DNA from: Flavobacterium keumense
GTDB taxonomy: Bacteria > Bacteroidota > Bacteroidia > Flavobacteriales > Flavobacteriaceae
Length of the DNA stretch: 64,000 bases
Direction: 5' to 3'
NCBI RefSeq assembly: GCF_029866485.1
Contig: NZ_CP092332.1
Span: 1,674,001-1,738,000, forward strand
This document shows, piece by piece, positions 50,511 through 59,051 of this stretch. The position numbers and the translations under genes are program-made. The notes beneath the pieces are model-generated. The model did no database searches. It had not been told where the DNA came from and saw nothing but the letters and a program-made list of their open reading frames with translations. The stretch's first letter is position 1, and each line of letters starts with the position of its first letter.

Positions 50511-50885
50511 ATGTCAACAACAAAAGAATTCCAAAAATTAAAGAGAGCTCCTCAAATTTATAGTGAGGCTTTCAAAAGACAAGTTGTAAGTGAATTTGAG
50601 CGAGGTTTATTTACTAAAGCAGAACTTCGTAGACGCTACACTATTTTAGGTAATAATTGTATTCCAAGGTGGTTAAAAAAATATGGTAAATTTACCTATG
50701 AAGATAAATTAACACTTGGTAGACCTATGAAAGACCCGCAGCAACAAAGAATCAAAGAATTAGAAGCTCAATTAACTAAAAAAGAAGAAGAACTAAAAGT
50801 TTTCAAACGATTTATCGAAATAGCCGAACGCGAACTTAAAATTGACATTGTAAAAAAGTCTGGTTCCAAGCAGTCGAAGAAATAA
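50511..50885 (+). CDS. IS3-family transposase OrfA
   Basis: The 124-residue protein has a helix-turn-helix of the Tnp_1/IS3 OrfA type near residues 18-58: Y-S-E-A-F-K-R-Q-V-V-S-E-F-E-R-G and R-Y-T-I-L-G-N-N-C-I-P-R-W-L-K-K. A C-terminal coiled coil follows, R-I-K-E-L-E-A-Q-L-T-K-K-E-E-E-L-K. The slippery site A-AAA-AAG at 50852-50858 sits in frame near the 3' end, where ribosomes may shift into the OrfB frame to make the OrfAB transposase. Confidence 0.92.
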   Translation: MSTTKEFQKLKRAPQIYSEAFKRQVVSEFERGLFTKAELRRRYTILGNNCIPRWLKKYGKFTYEDKLTLGRPMKDPQQQRIKELEAQLTKKEEELKVFKRFIEIAERELKIDIVKKSGSKQSKK

Positions 50886-50899
50886 GCACAAGTAGTTTA

Positions 50900-51778
50900 T
50901 TGACAACTTATGAGTTATGCCAACTGTTTGGATATACAAAACAGGCATTTTACAAACGGAAATCCAGCGTTAAAACATCTAAATATAGCTCAGAATTATT
51001 ACGAAGTTTAGTTCTAAATGTTCGTAAGCAATTACCTCGAACTGGGGGTAAGAAACTTTATGTAATGTTACAAAATGAATTTATAAAACATCAAATATCA
51101 ATTGGAAGAGATACCTTTTTAGATTTTTTAAAAGCCGAATATTTACAAGTTCCTAAAGCCCGAAGATATTATAAAACAACAAACTCAAGACATTGGATGA
51201 GACGTTATCCAAATTTAATTAGTACTATAGAACTTAACAGACCTGAACAAGTTTGGGTTGCTGATATAACTTATTTACGAACAAAAGAAAAAACATATTA
51301 TTTACATTTACTCACAGATGCTTGTTCAAAAAAAATAGTAGGTCATCAACTATCAGATAATTTAATGAGTTCAACTACAGTAAAAGCTTTAAAAATGGCT
51401 TTAATTGACAGAAAAACACAAAATGAACTCATTCACCATTCCGATAGAGGTTTACAATATTGCAGTAAAGAGTATACTGATTTGTTAAAGAAAAACAACA
51501 TTTTTATTAGTATGACACAAGCATACGATCCCTATGAAAACGCAATAGCTGAAAGAGTAAATGGAATCTTAAAAGAAGAATTTGGTTTGTATGAAATCTT
51601 TGAAAACTATCAAAATTTAAACAAACAAGTCACACAAGCGATTGCTTTATATAACAATTTTAGGATACATATGTCTATTGATATGATAACTCCAAACCAA
51701 GCACATCAACAAAAAACAATACATTTAAAACAATGGAAAAAAATAAATCGTAACAGAATTAATTCTGTTACGATTTAA
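50900..51778 (+). CDS. IS3-family transposase OrfB (DDE integrase domain)
   Basis: The 292-residue region has the IS3 HTH_21 opening and the catalytic triad: first Asp in W-V-A-D-I-T-Y near 118-124, second in H-H-S-D-R-G-L-Q-Y near 180-188, and the Glu in N-A-I-A-E-R-V-N-G near 214-222. The first codon at 50900 is TTG. The true product is probably an OrfAB fusion: the frame of OrfB is open from the slippery site at 50852 onward, so OrfB need not start independently. Confidence 0.92.
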   Translation: MTTYELCQLFGYTKQAFYKRKSSVKTSKYSSELLRSLVLNVRKQLPRTGGKKLYVMLQNEFIKHQISIGRDTFLDFLKAEYLQVPKARRYYKTTNSRHWMRRYPNLISTIELNRPEQVWVADITYLRTKEKTYYLHLLTDACSKKIVGHQLSDNLMSSTTVKALKMALIDRKTQNELIHHSDRGLQYCSKEYTDLLKKNNIFISMTQAYDPYENAIAERVNGILKEEFGLYEIFENYQNLNKQVTQAIALYNNFRIHMSIDMITPNQAHQQKTIHLKQWKKINRNRINSVTI

Positions 51779-51837
51779 CTATTTTTGAATTATTAACGAG
51801 TCAACCTTTTTTAGGACAACTCAATGAGTTTGAAATA

Positions 51838-52404
51838 TTAAAATTTCAAAGTTACATCTAACTCAAATTCATCATTAATTGCTTTATCTCCGATATTGCT
51901 AAAGAAACTTCCTGAACCGTATTTAATATCGTATTTAGTTCTATCAACATTAAATTTAGCAGTTGCTGAATTAGCTGTAGTAGTTAAATCAAAAGTTACT
52001 GGTTTAGTAATACCTTTGATCGTTAAATCAGCAGTTACAGCAAATACATTAGCAGCTTTTGTAGCAATTTTTTTGAAAACTAATTTTGCAGTTGGGAATT
52101 TATCTGTACCAAAGAAGTCATCTGCTTTTAAGTGACCATTTAATTTTCCTTGGTATTCTCCTTGTAAATCAGTAGCAGTTAATGAATTCATATCTACTGT
52201 AAAGTTTCCTCCAACTACTTTTTTTCCTTTGAAAACTAAAGCACCTTCTTTAAAGTTGACAGTTCCATTGTGTTGTCCAGTTACCTTTTTACCTAACCAG
52301 TTGATAGAACTTTTTGCAGCGTCAATTTTTTTTGTTTGAGCTGATACCGATACTGTAGCTAAAGCTACAACTAATGCTAATGCAATTGATTTTAAATTTT
52401 TCAT
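51838..52404 (-). CDS. YceI-family periplasmic lipid-binding protein
   Basis: The 188-residue protein has a signal peptide ending V-S-V-S-A-Q and the YceI lipocalin-like fold: I-N-W-L-G-K-K-V-T-G-Q-H-N-G near 34-47, then D-M-N-S-L-T-A-T-D near 70-78. The turn D-D-F-F-G-T-D-K-F-P-T-A near 92-103 and L-T-I-K-G-I-T-K-P near 127-135 are also present. It binds isoprenoid-like lipids in relatives. Last gene of a marR-oxidoreductase-yceI operon, it is now followed 20 bp downstream by the IS element, which separates it from the terminator at 50431. Confidence 0.92.
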   Translation of the reverse strand: MKNLKSIALALVVALATVSVSAQTKKIDAAKSSINWLGKKVTGQHNGTVNFKEGALVFKGKKVVGGNFTVDMNSLTATDLQGEYQGKLNGHLKADDFFGTDKFPTAKLVFKKIATKAANVFAVTADLTIKGITKPVTFDLTTTANSATAKFNVDRTKYDIKYGSGSFFSNIGDKAINDEFELDVTLKF

Positions 52405-52433
52405 TTGTTTTTAAATTTGATTGTTTATAATAA

Positions 52434-53066
52434 TTAAAGTGTAATAAATAATTCGTCGCTTGATTTTCTTACTTTTTTGTAATATTGTGTGTCATCATCA
52501 GCATGTCTGTAACCAATAGGAGCTAATAATGAAGCATTTAGGCCTAATTTGTCCAATCCTAATATTTCATTTACTTGGGCAGGAACAAAACCTTCCATCG
52601 GGGTAACATCAATTTTAAGTTCGGCTGCGGCGTTTAATAAATTACCTAAAGCTAAATAAGTTTGTTTTGATGTCCAAATGTTTCTAGTTTCTTCTGGCAA
52701 TCCAGTGATGTTTCCTTTCATATAATCCACATATCCTTGAATAGCTTCTAATGGAAGACCTCTAGTCGCGCAGATATTGTTAGCCAATTGGTCAATTCCA
52801 GCCGCTCCAAAATTCAATTCGTTTGCAAAAACCAATAGGTGAGAAGCGTCGGCTACTTGTGTTTGTCCGTAAGCTGCCCCAACTAATTTAGCTCTTAATT
52901 CAGGATTTTCAATAATGAAAACTTTGTAGGGTTGTAATCCATAAGAAGAGGCACTTAATCGAATTGCTTCTTTTAAGGTATTCAAATCAGCTGTTGAAAT
53001 TTTCTTTGAAGCATCGAATTTCTTTGTTGCGTATCTCCAATTTTGATTTTCTAAAAATGTACTCAT
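52434..53066 (-). CDS. NAD(P)H-dependent nitroreductase-family oxidoreductase
   Basis: The 210-residue flavoenzyme-like protein has the nitroreductase opening R-Y-A-T-K-K-F-D near 11-18, R-L-S-A-S-S-Y-G-L-Q-P-Y near 36-47 and L-A-L-G-N-L-L-N-A-A-A-E-L near 138-150. G-Y-R near 187-189 lies near the C-terminus. It resembles NfsB/YodC-type FMN enzymes that reduce nitro or quinone compounds; the physiological substrate is unknown. It lies between marR and yceI, and the trio is probably one stress-responsive operon. Confidence 0.88.
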   Translation of the reverse strand: MSTFLENQNWRYATKKFDASKKISTADLNTLKEAIRLSASSYGLQPYKVFIIENPELRAKLVGAAYGQTQVADASHLLVFANELNFGAAGIDQLANNICATRGLPLEAIQGYVDYMKGNITGLPEETRNIWTSKQTYLALGNLLNAAAELKIDVTPMEGFVPAQVNEILGLDKLGLNASLLAPIGYRHADDDTQYYKKVRKSSDELFITL

Positions 53067-53081
53067 AGTATTTATTGTTGT

Positions 53082-53537
53082 TTATTGATTTCTAAATTTT
53101 TCTAACAATTGATTTAACTGTGCTTTCTCATCTTCATTTAAATTATTTGAAAATGAATCCTCATGTGCTTTTACTTTAGGGTCTAATTCACGAAGTAGAT
53201 CGAGTCCCTTTTGCGTAATTTTCACCTCAATTTTTCTTCTATTCTCGGGGCAAACTTTTCTTGTTACAAAGTCTTTAATCAATAATTTGTCAACTAATCG
53301 GGTAGTATTACTTGTTTTGGCTAACATTCGCTCTTGAATAACACACATATTGGCAGGATTACCTTTCTGTCCTCTTAAGATACGCAGCACATTGAATTGC
53401 TCTGATGAAATATCATAAGGTTTCAATATTTCATTAAAATTTTCTGTAATTACATTTTGGGTATATATAATGTTCATGATAATCTTTTTAGAACTATCCA
53501 TGGGTACAGTAGATTTTAATATTTCTTCAATTGTCAT
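53082..53537 (-). CDS. MarR-family transcriptional regulator
   Basis: The 151-residue protein has a winged helix-turn-helix: S-S-E-Q-F-N-V-L-R-I-L-R-G near 45-57, then M-L-A-K-T-S-N-T-T-R-L-V-D-K-L near 71-85 for the recognition helix and the wing with R-K-V-C-P-E-N-R-R-K-I-E-V-K-I near 93-107. A conserved cysteine in the wing region could sense oxidants, but this is speculative. It starts the operon; two palindromes at 53553 and 53583 are likely its operators. Confidence 0.9.
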   Translation of the reverse strand: MTIEEILKSTVPMDSSKKIIMNIIYTQNVITENFNEILKPYDISSEQFNVLRILRGQKGNPANMCVIQERMLAKTSNTTRLVDKLLIKDFVTRKVCPENRRKIEVKITQKGLDLLRELDPKVKAHEDSFSNNLNEDEKAQLNQLLEKFRNQ

Positions 53538-53552
53538 ATTTGTATATATGTA

Positions 53553-53598
53553 ATTTGTAGATACAAATGTAGTATATTTTGTATTTGTATATACAAAT
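53553..53598 (-). promoter_or_regulatory. Two MarR-type operator palindromes over the marR promoter
   Basis: ATTTGTAGATACAAAT (53553-53568) and ATTTGTATATACAAAT (53583-53598) are palindromes 30 bp apart. The first overlaps the -7 box TACATTTG at 53564-53571 on the minus strand, and the second overlaps a TTTG 22 nt upstream of that box. Such placement would let MarR repress its own operon. A weaker half-site occurs near 53538. Confidence 0.82.
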
Positions 53599-53905
53599 GT
53601 GTGTTATTTTTTTGTTAAAAAATTTAAAGAGATTTGTCTTTTGTTTTTAAATAATTGGTTTGTAGTACTTTAATTTATTTTTTGGGTTTAAAAAAATAAA
53701 TAGAGGGATTATGTTTGTAAAAGAAGAACAACAATAAAAAAACGTTTAAATTATATTTTTTTACAAAATAATTCTTACATTTATAAATCAATAACTGTCT
53801 TTTTCATTTATTTATGAATAAAACTAATTTGAAAAAGAAGTTATAATGCTTGCTTTTCTGGAATATTTATTTTCAAATAATTATAAAACTAAAACAATTT
53901 TATTT
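53599..53905. other. AT-rich intergenic region with no gene seen
   Basis: About 300 bp of very AT-rich DNA between the marR operators and the histidine kinase gene. I see no convincing ORF, hairpin or repeat; it presumably holds the kinase promoter. An in-frame upstream ATG at 53846 could make the kinase 20 residues longer. Confidence 0.4.
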
Positions 53906-56029
53906 ATGGAAAATAAAGAAAGTGAAATGTCTCAAAATGAACCCTATTTGAGTAAATTTTTATCTTCAAATAGTGTAAATACTAATAAAATCGATCTTGT
54001 TCATCAATTACAGGAGAATCAAGTTTATCTTAAAAAACAAAACGAAGTACTAATGTTAGCAAACCAAGAGGCTGAGTTAGCTACTCAAAAGTATTCTGAT
54101 TTGTATGACTTTTCCCCATTAGGGTACTTTACTCTTTCGAATGATGGATCTATCTTGGAAGTAAATCATAATGGATCTAAGTTATTGGCAATAAAACAAG
54201 AAGAATTAATAGGTGTTAAATTTAGAACTTTTGTATCTGCAAAAACCAAAATTGAATTTGATCTTTTTTTTGATAAAATTTTTAATAAAGAGATAAAAGA
54301 ATGTTGTGAATTGAGTCTTACCGTAGAAAACCAAATATACCATGTTTATTTAACAGGGGTATTAAACTTAGATAGGAAATCGTGTCATATAACTGTAGTG
54401 GATATCACCAATTTAAGTATAGCCGAGCAGGCATTACGTGATAGTGAAGATAGGCATCGTGAGTTACTTCGTAATCTTGATGTAGGAGTAGTCATTCATA
54501 GTTTAGAAACCGCTATTATCATGAGTAATCCAAAAGCAGCCGAACTTTTAGGGGTTACTATTGAGGAGATGAAATCAATGTTGTCTACAGATCCATATTG
54601 GTTATTCTTTGACGAAAATAATTTACCATTAGCAGTTGAGGATTATCCTGTTAATGTAATTTTAAAGACAGGTCGACCACTTAAAAATTTTAAAGCAAAA
54701 GTAATCCGCAGTAAAACTAATGATTCTAGTTTGTTGTTAGTAAATGGGTTTCCATTAAAAAATTATAATGGCGAATTATCAGAGATTGTAATCAGTTTTA
54801 TAGATATTACTGATGCAAATCAGATGGAAACAGAACTAATAAAAGCAAAAGAACAGGCAGAAGCTGCAAATAAAGCAAAATCTAGTTTTTTGGCCAATAT
54901 GAGTCATGAAATTCGAACTCCTTTGAATGGAATAATTGGTTTTACAGATTTATTATTAAAGACAAAATTAGACCAAGACCAAGCCGAGTACATGGGTATT
55001 GTAAATCAATCGGCAATTTTGTTAATGGAAATTATTAATGATATTCTTGATTTTTCAAAAATTGAAGAAGGTCGTTTAGAATTGAATGTAGAAGAAACCG
55101 ATTTATATGAGTTATCCCATCAAGTAATTAATTTATTCAAGCATCAAGCCACTACAAAGAATATTGAACTTATATTAAATATTGGGAATAATATTCCTCA
55201 ATATATTTATTCAGACTCTATTCGATTGAAGCAAATTTTGGTGAACTTAATAGGCAATGCAATAAAGTTTACTAATGAAGGTAAGATTCAATTAGAAATC
55301 ACAGAGTTAAAAACCTGTGGTAATTTCTCAACCTTACATTTTTCTGTAAAAGACACCGGTTTAGGGATAAAAAAGCATAATAAAGAAAAGATATTTGATT
55401 CGTTTGTTCAAGAAGAATCAAGTACTACAAGAAAATTTGGAGGAACTGGTTTAGGGCTATCTATTTCCAATCAATTGTTAGGATTGATGCAAAGTAAATT
55501 GTTTTTGAAAAGTGAATTTGGAAAAGGAAGTGAATTTTATTTTTCAATTCAGTTTAGAACATCAATAAATAGAAAAGAACAACTAAAACCCACTTTCATT
55601 CCTAAATCAAGAATAACAGAAGTTGATTCAATGGAAGTAGAAAATATTAAAATCTTAATAGCAGAAGATAACGAAATTAATTTGCTTTTGGTAAAAAAGA
55701 TTTTATCAAAAATGTTTCCAAAAGCGTTGCTATATGAGGCTCGTAATGGAAAACAAGCAGTAACTATTTTTAAAAGTATTCCACTAGATATTATATTGAT
55801 GGATATTCAAATGCCCAAAAAAAATGGGTATGAAGCCACTTTTGAAATTAGACAATTGGAAAAATATAAAAGAACTGGAATCATCGCTTTGACAGCTGGT
55901 ATTTTAAATGAAGAGAAGAAAAAATGCTTTGAAATAGGTATGGATGGATATATTTCTAAACCGATTAATTCAGCTGACTTACAAAAAGCCATTATTAAAT
56001 GTTTATACGATAAAAGAATAGTTACCTAG
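53906..56029 (+). CDS. Hybrid sensor histidine kinase with two PAS domains and a receiver
   Basis: From M-E-N-K-E-S the protein is about 707 residues; an upstream ATG at 53846 adds 20. It has no signal peptide or membrane helix, so it senses from the cytoplasm. Two PAS-like domains lie near 60-175 and 180-310. The kinase region has the phosphorylated histidine in A-N-M-S-H-E-I-R-T-P-L-N near 334, the N-box N-L-I-G-N-A-I-K-F near 448, and D-T-G-L-G-I and G-G-T-G-L-G-L-S. The receiver at the C-terminus has its aspartate in I-L-M-D-I-Q-M-P-K near 633. No output or Hpt gene is adjacent. It converges on the LOG gene, overlapping it by 8 bp. Confidence 0.92.
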   Translation: MENKESEMSQNEPYLSKFLSSNSVNTNKIDLVHQLQENQVYLKKQNEVLMLANQEAELATQKYSDLYDFSPLGYFTLSNDGSILEVNHNGSKLLAIKQEELIGVKFRTFVSAKTKIEFDLFFDKIFNKEIKECCELSLTVENQIYHVYLTGVLNLDRKSCHITVVDITNLSIAEQALRDSEDRHRELLRNLDVGVVIHSLETAIIMSNPKAAELLGVTIEEMKSMLSTDPYWLFFDENNLPLAVEDYPVNVILKTGRPLKNFKAKVIRSKTNDSSLLLVNGFPLKNYNGELSEIVISFIDITDANQMETELIKAKEQAEAANKAKSSFLANMSHEIRTPLNGIIGFTDLLLKTKLDQDQAEYMGIVNQSAILLMEIINDILDFSKIEEGRLELNVEETDLYELSHQVINLFKHQATTKNIELILNIGNNIPQYIYSDSIRLKQILVNLIGNAIKFTNEGKIQLEITELKTCGNFSTLHFSVKDTGLGIKKHNKEKIFDSFVQEESSTTRKFGGTGLGLSISNQLLGLMQSKLFLKSEFGKGSEFYFSIQFRTSINRKEQLKPTFIPKSRITEVDSMEVENIKILIAEDNEINLLLVKKILSKMFPKALLYEARNGKQAVTIFKSIPLDIILMDIQMPKKNGYEATFEIRQLEKYKRTGIIALTAGILNEEKKKCFEIGMDGYISKPINSADLQKAIIKCLYDKRIVT

Positions 56030-56762
56030 TTTCTCCATACCACCATCTTGGGGTGTACTTTTCTTTGATTAAACCAAATTTTTTAATACTATTTTTTTCG
56101 ATATGATTAACAAGCTCTTTTACAGAGTCTGTAACAAAAAGTAAATTCATATCCTCAGGACTAATGCTTTCATTTTCGGCCATGATTTTGATATGATGAC
56201 ACAATTCTTTGTGGTATTCGGTGTCAAAGATAACCACAGGAAAGCCACTAATCATTTTAGTTTGAATTAAAGTAAGGGCTTCAAATAATTCATCTAATGT
56301 TCCCATACCTCCCGGCATTACAACAAAGGCATACGAGTATTTTACCAAAATTACTTTTCGAACAAAAAAATAGGGAATATAAATCCACTTATTAAGATAC
56401 GGATTCGGATTTTGTTCTACAGGAAGGACAATATTACAACCTACAGAATAGCCTCCTGCTTCAAAAGCACCTTTGTTAGCTGCTTCCATTATTCCAGGTC
56501 CTCCACCAGTCATTACAGTGAATCCTAATTGAGCCATTGCAGCACCTATTTTTTCTGCATTTTTATAATGAGTGGTTTCTGGTCCAAATCGAGCAGAACC
56601 AAAAATGGTAACACAAGGCCCTATAAAATGCATTTTTCGGAACGCCCTAATGAAATGATATTGTACTTTGAATGTAAAAATTAAATTTTTGAGACGTGTC
56701 AATGGTTCCCTTACGAATAGTGACTCAGAATTGGATAATCTGTAATGTTGATTGTTTTTCAT
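56022..56762 (-). CDS. LOG-family protein (TIGR00730; cytokinin-riboside-type phosphoribohydrolase)
   Basis: The 246-residue protein has the LOG signature P-G-G-M-G-T-L-D-E near 149-157 and the nucleotide-binding G-G-G-P-G-I-M-E-A-A-N-K-G near 82-94. Family members release a base from a nucleotide 5'-monophosphate, but many bacterial ones have unknown function. About 45 N-terminal residues precede the core. It starts 12 bp after the second permease of the efflux operon and probably shares its transcript, though no link to transport is known. Its 3' end overlaps the histidine kinase gene. Confidence 0.87.
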   Translation of the reverse strand: MKNNQHYRLSNSESLFVREPLTRLKNLIFTFKVQYHFIRAFRKMHFIGPCVTIFGSARFGPETTHYKNAEKIGAAMAQLGFTVMTGGGPGIMEAANKGAFEAGGYSVGCNIVLPVEQNPNPYLNKWIYIPYFFVRKVILVKYSYAFVVMPGGMGTLDELFEALTLIQTKMISGFPVVIFDTEYHKELCHHIKIMAENESISPEDMNLLFVTDSVKELVNHIEKNSIKKFGLIKEKYTPRWWYGETR

Positions 56763-56773
56763 AAGGCATAAAA

Positions 56774-57898
56774 TTAACTAACTTTTTTGTAAGTCCAAAC
56801 AGCAATACCGTTTAAAATAACTGCATAGCCAGCAATTACTAAAAATTGAAATGAAATATCCGAAAATGTAGCACCTTTAAGCAGTACCATTCGAACGATT
56901 TCAACAAAATACCGAATAGGATTGAACAAAGTGATGTTTTGAGCCCATTGTGGCATACTTTCGATAGGAGTAAACAATCCGCTCATCAAAATGAAAATCA
57001 CCGTGAAAAACCATGCAATAAACATTGCTTGTTGTTGGGTTTCTGTAAAATTGGATATTATTAGTCCAATACCCAAAATAACAAATGAATAGACCGAAGT
57101 AAACAAATAAATCAAACCGATATTTCCCAAAATGGGGATATTGAAAACAAGTTTAGCAATGGTTAAACCAATGCTAAGAATAAACAAGCCTAGAACCCAG
57201 AAAGGAAATAATTTTCCAATGATAAATTGATGTTTTTTTATAGGAGTCACATTAATTTGTTCTAGTGTACCAATTTCTTTTTCTCGAACAATATTCATTG
57301 AAGATAAAAACAAGGTAAGCATAGTTACTAAAAGCACTAAAATACCTGGAACCATAAAGGTTTTATAATTCAAGGTGTTGTTGTACCAAAAGGAAGGATT
57401 TGTAATAATGTTTTGAGGAATAACCCTATTTCCATCATTAAACGATAGGAACTGACTCTGTAAATTTTGATTAAATTGGGTTATTATCTGATTGATATAT
57501 ACATTTTCAATTCCTGCCGAAGCACCATCAATAGCATTGATACTTACAGCTAAATCGGTTATTTTATTTTTAAGAATATTGCGTTCAAAATGATTTGGAA
57601 TTTCGAGTATAACGTCTACATTCCCTTTTTGCATGGCTTCGTTAGCCATGTCTTTTGATTCAAATTGGGTTATGATTTTGAAATAATTAGAGGCTGCAAA
57701 TTTTGAAATCAATTCTCTTGAGGCAGTGGAGTGATCATGATCGACATAAGAAAATTTAATGTTTTTTACCTCAAAACTTGCTGCATTGGACAGAATTAAG
57801 AGTTGTAACAATGGCAAAACAAAAATAATAGGAAGCATTCCTCTATTTCTAAAAATTTGTCGAAACTCTTTTTGTATGATGAATAAGATGGTTTTCAT
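56774..57898 (-). CDS. ABC-2 type efflux permease (YbhR-like)
   Basis: The 374-residue protein has one N-terminal membrane helix (about 20-38), a large periplasmic domain (about 40-175), then five C-terminal helices from about residue 178 on. The ABC-2 signature segment V-R-E-K-E-I-G-T-L-E-Q-I-N-V-T-P near 206-221 is present. It pairs with the upstream permease to form the channel driven by the two ABC ATPases of the operon. It corresponds to E. coli YbhR by order and layout. Confidence 0.88.
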   Translation of the reverse strand: MKTILFIIQKEFRQIFRNRGMLPIIFVLPLLQLLILSNAASFEVKNIKFSYVDHDHSTASRELISKFAASNYFKIITQFESKDMANEAMQKGNVDVILEIPNHFERNILKNKITDLAVSINAIDGASAGIENVYINQIITQFNQNLQSQFLSFNDGNRVIPQNIITNPSFWYNNTLNYKTFMVPGILVLLVTMLTLFLSSMNIVREKEIGTLEQINVTPIKKHQFIIGKLFPFWVLGLFILSIGLTIAKLVFNIPILGNIGLIYLFTSVYSFVILGIGLIISNFTETQQQAMFIAWFFTVIFILMSGLFTPIESMPQWAQNITLFNPIRYFVEIVRMVLLKGATFSDISFQFLVIAGYAVILNGIAVWTYKKVS

Positions 57899-57922
57899 TT
57901 GTTAGTAGTACTATATTAAACG

Positions 57923-59047
57923 CTATTCAAGTCTCTTTTTATATTTTTTGGTACTTAAAAAAATGAAAAAAGCAGTCATCCCAATCAAAATTGCTGTTTC
58001 TTTCCAAATGACCTCAAAGCTAGCTCCCTTCAGTAAAACAGCTTTAATAATAATGATAAACCATTTTGCGGGAATAATATTACTGATGATTTGCAGCGGC
58101 AATGGCATACTCGAAATTGGGAAAATAAAACCTGACAAAATGATCACGGGAAGCATTAAAGCAAAAAGTGAAAACATCATGGCTGTTTGTTGCGAATTGG
58201 CCAAAGTTGAAATTAAAATTCCCAAAGAAAGTGCCGTAATGATAAATAAGATGCTCTCAAAAGCTACCAAAAATACACTTCCTACAATCGGCATTTTGAA
58301 AACAAAATAACCTAAAAGTACAATCACCGTAGCATTAATAATAGACAGAAAAATATACGGAAATACTTTGCCAATAATAACTTGAAAAGGTTTTAGTGGC
58401 GAAACTAAAAGGACTTCCATAGTGCCTAATTCCTTTTCTCTTGTAATAGAAATGGAGGTCATCATGGCCGAAACAAGCATCAAGATGACGGTCATTACTC
58501 CGGGAACAAAATTAAACACACTCTTTAATTCAGGATTGTAATACAATTGTGTTTGAGTTTGGATAGAAAAAGGGGGGAGCTGATTTTCATTGATTTTTTG
58601 GGCATAGTTTTGTAAAATTGCATTAACATAGTTCGTGATTGTATTGGCAATATTAGGGTCAGTGGCATCAGTAATTACTTGAACTTTAGCTTGTTTTTTG
58701 GTTTCTAAATTTTTGATAAAATGATTTTCAAAAACAAGAACGGCTTTAATTTTTCCTTTTTTAAAGACATTTTCAATTTCGTTTTCATTGCTTATTTCCT
58801 GTTTGATGTCAAAATATTTAGACGCATTAATGGTAGTAATTATTTGTTGGGTTTCGGCATCCTTTGATAGATCCAAAATAGCAATAGTAACTTTATTGAT
58901 TTCGTTTGTAATGGCAAAGCCAAATAACATAATTTGGGCAATAGGCATACCAAAGAGAATAAACATGGTGCGTTTATCCCTGAAAATGTGGTAGAATTCT
59001 TTGGTTACAAAACCTATAAATCGTTTCATCAGTTGTTTTTTTAGCAA
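57923..59047 (-). CDS. ABC-2 type efflux permease (YbhS-like)
   Basis: The 374-residue protein has the same layout as its neighbour: helix near 27-45, a periplasmic domain and a C-terminal five-helix group, with T-R-E-K-E-L-G-T-M-E-V-L-L-V-S-P-L-K near 201-218. It starts 4 bp after the ATPase gene; a slightly later ATG (59029, M-K-R-F-I-G-F-V) is an alternative start. The two permeases are presumably a heterodimer, similar to E. coli YbhS and YbhR. Confidence 0.88.
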   Translation of the reverse strand: MLKKQLMKRFIGFVTKEFYHIFRDKRTMFILFGMPIAQIMLFGFAITNEINKVTIAILDLSKDAETQQIITTINASKYFDIKQEISNENEIENVFKKGKIKAVLVFENHFIKNLETKKQAKVQVITDATDPNIANTITNYVNAILQNYAQKINENQLPPFSIQTQTQLYYNPELKSVFNFVPGVMTVILMLVSAMMTSISITREKELGTMEVLLVSPLKPFQVIIGKVFPYIFLSIINATVIVLLGYFVFKMPIVGSVFLVAFESILFIITALSLGILISTLANSQQTAMMFSLFALMLPVIILSGFIFPISSMPLPLQIISNIIPAKWFIIIIKAVLLKGASFEVIWKETAILIGMTAFFIFLSTKKYKKRLE

Positions 59048-59051
59048 ATTC

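Larger units (their letters stand above)
50477..51818 (+). mobile_element. IS3-family insertion sequence, apparently intact
   Basis: The 1342-bp element starts TGTTCTGAAAAAAGTTGAC and ends with the inverted counterpart of TGTCCTAAAAAAGGTTGAC; 16 of 19 terminal bases match. It has orfA and orfB in the usual -1 arrangement with an A6G slippery site. The DDE residues are present. No clear target duplication is seen at the flanks (TCT left, ACT right), so the ends are approximate or the duplication has diverged. The right end lies 20 bp from the yceI stop codon. Confidence 0.9.

Noticed and set aside
50470..51825. Target-site duplication of the IS element
   Set aside because: Flanks read TCT and ACT; no exact 3-4 bp duplication could be shown, so none is claimed.
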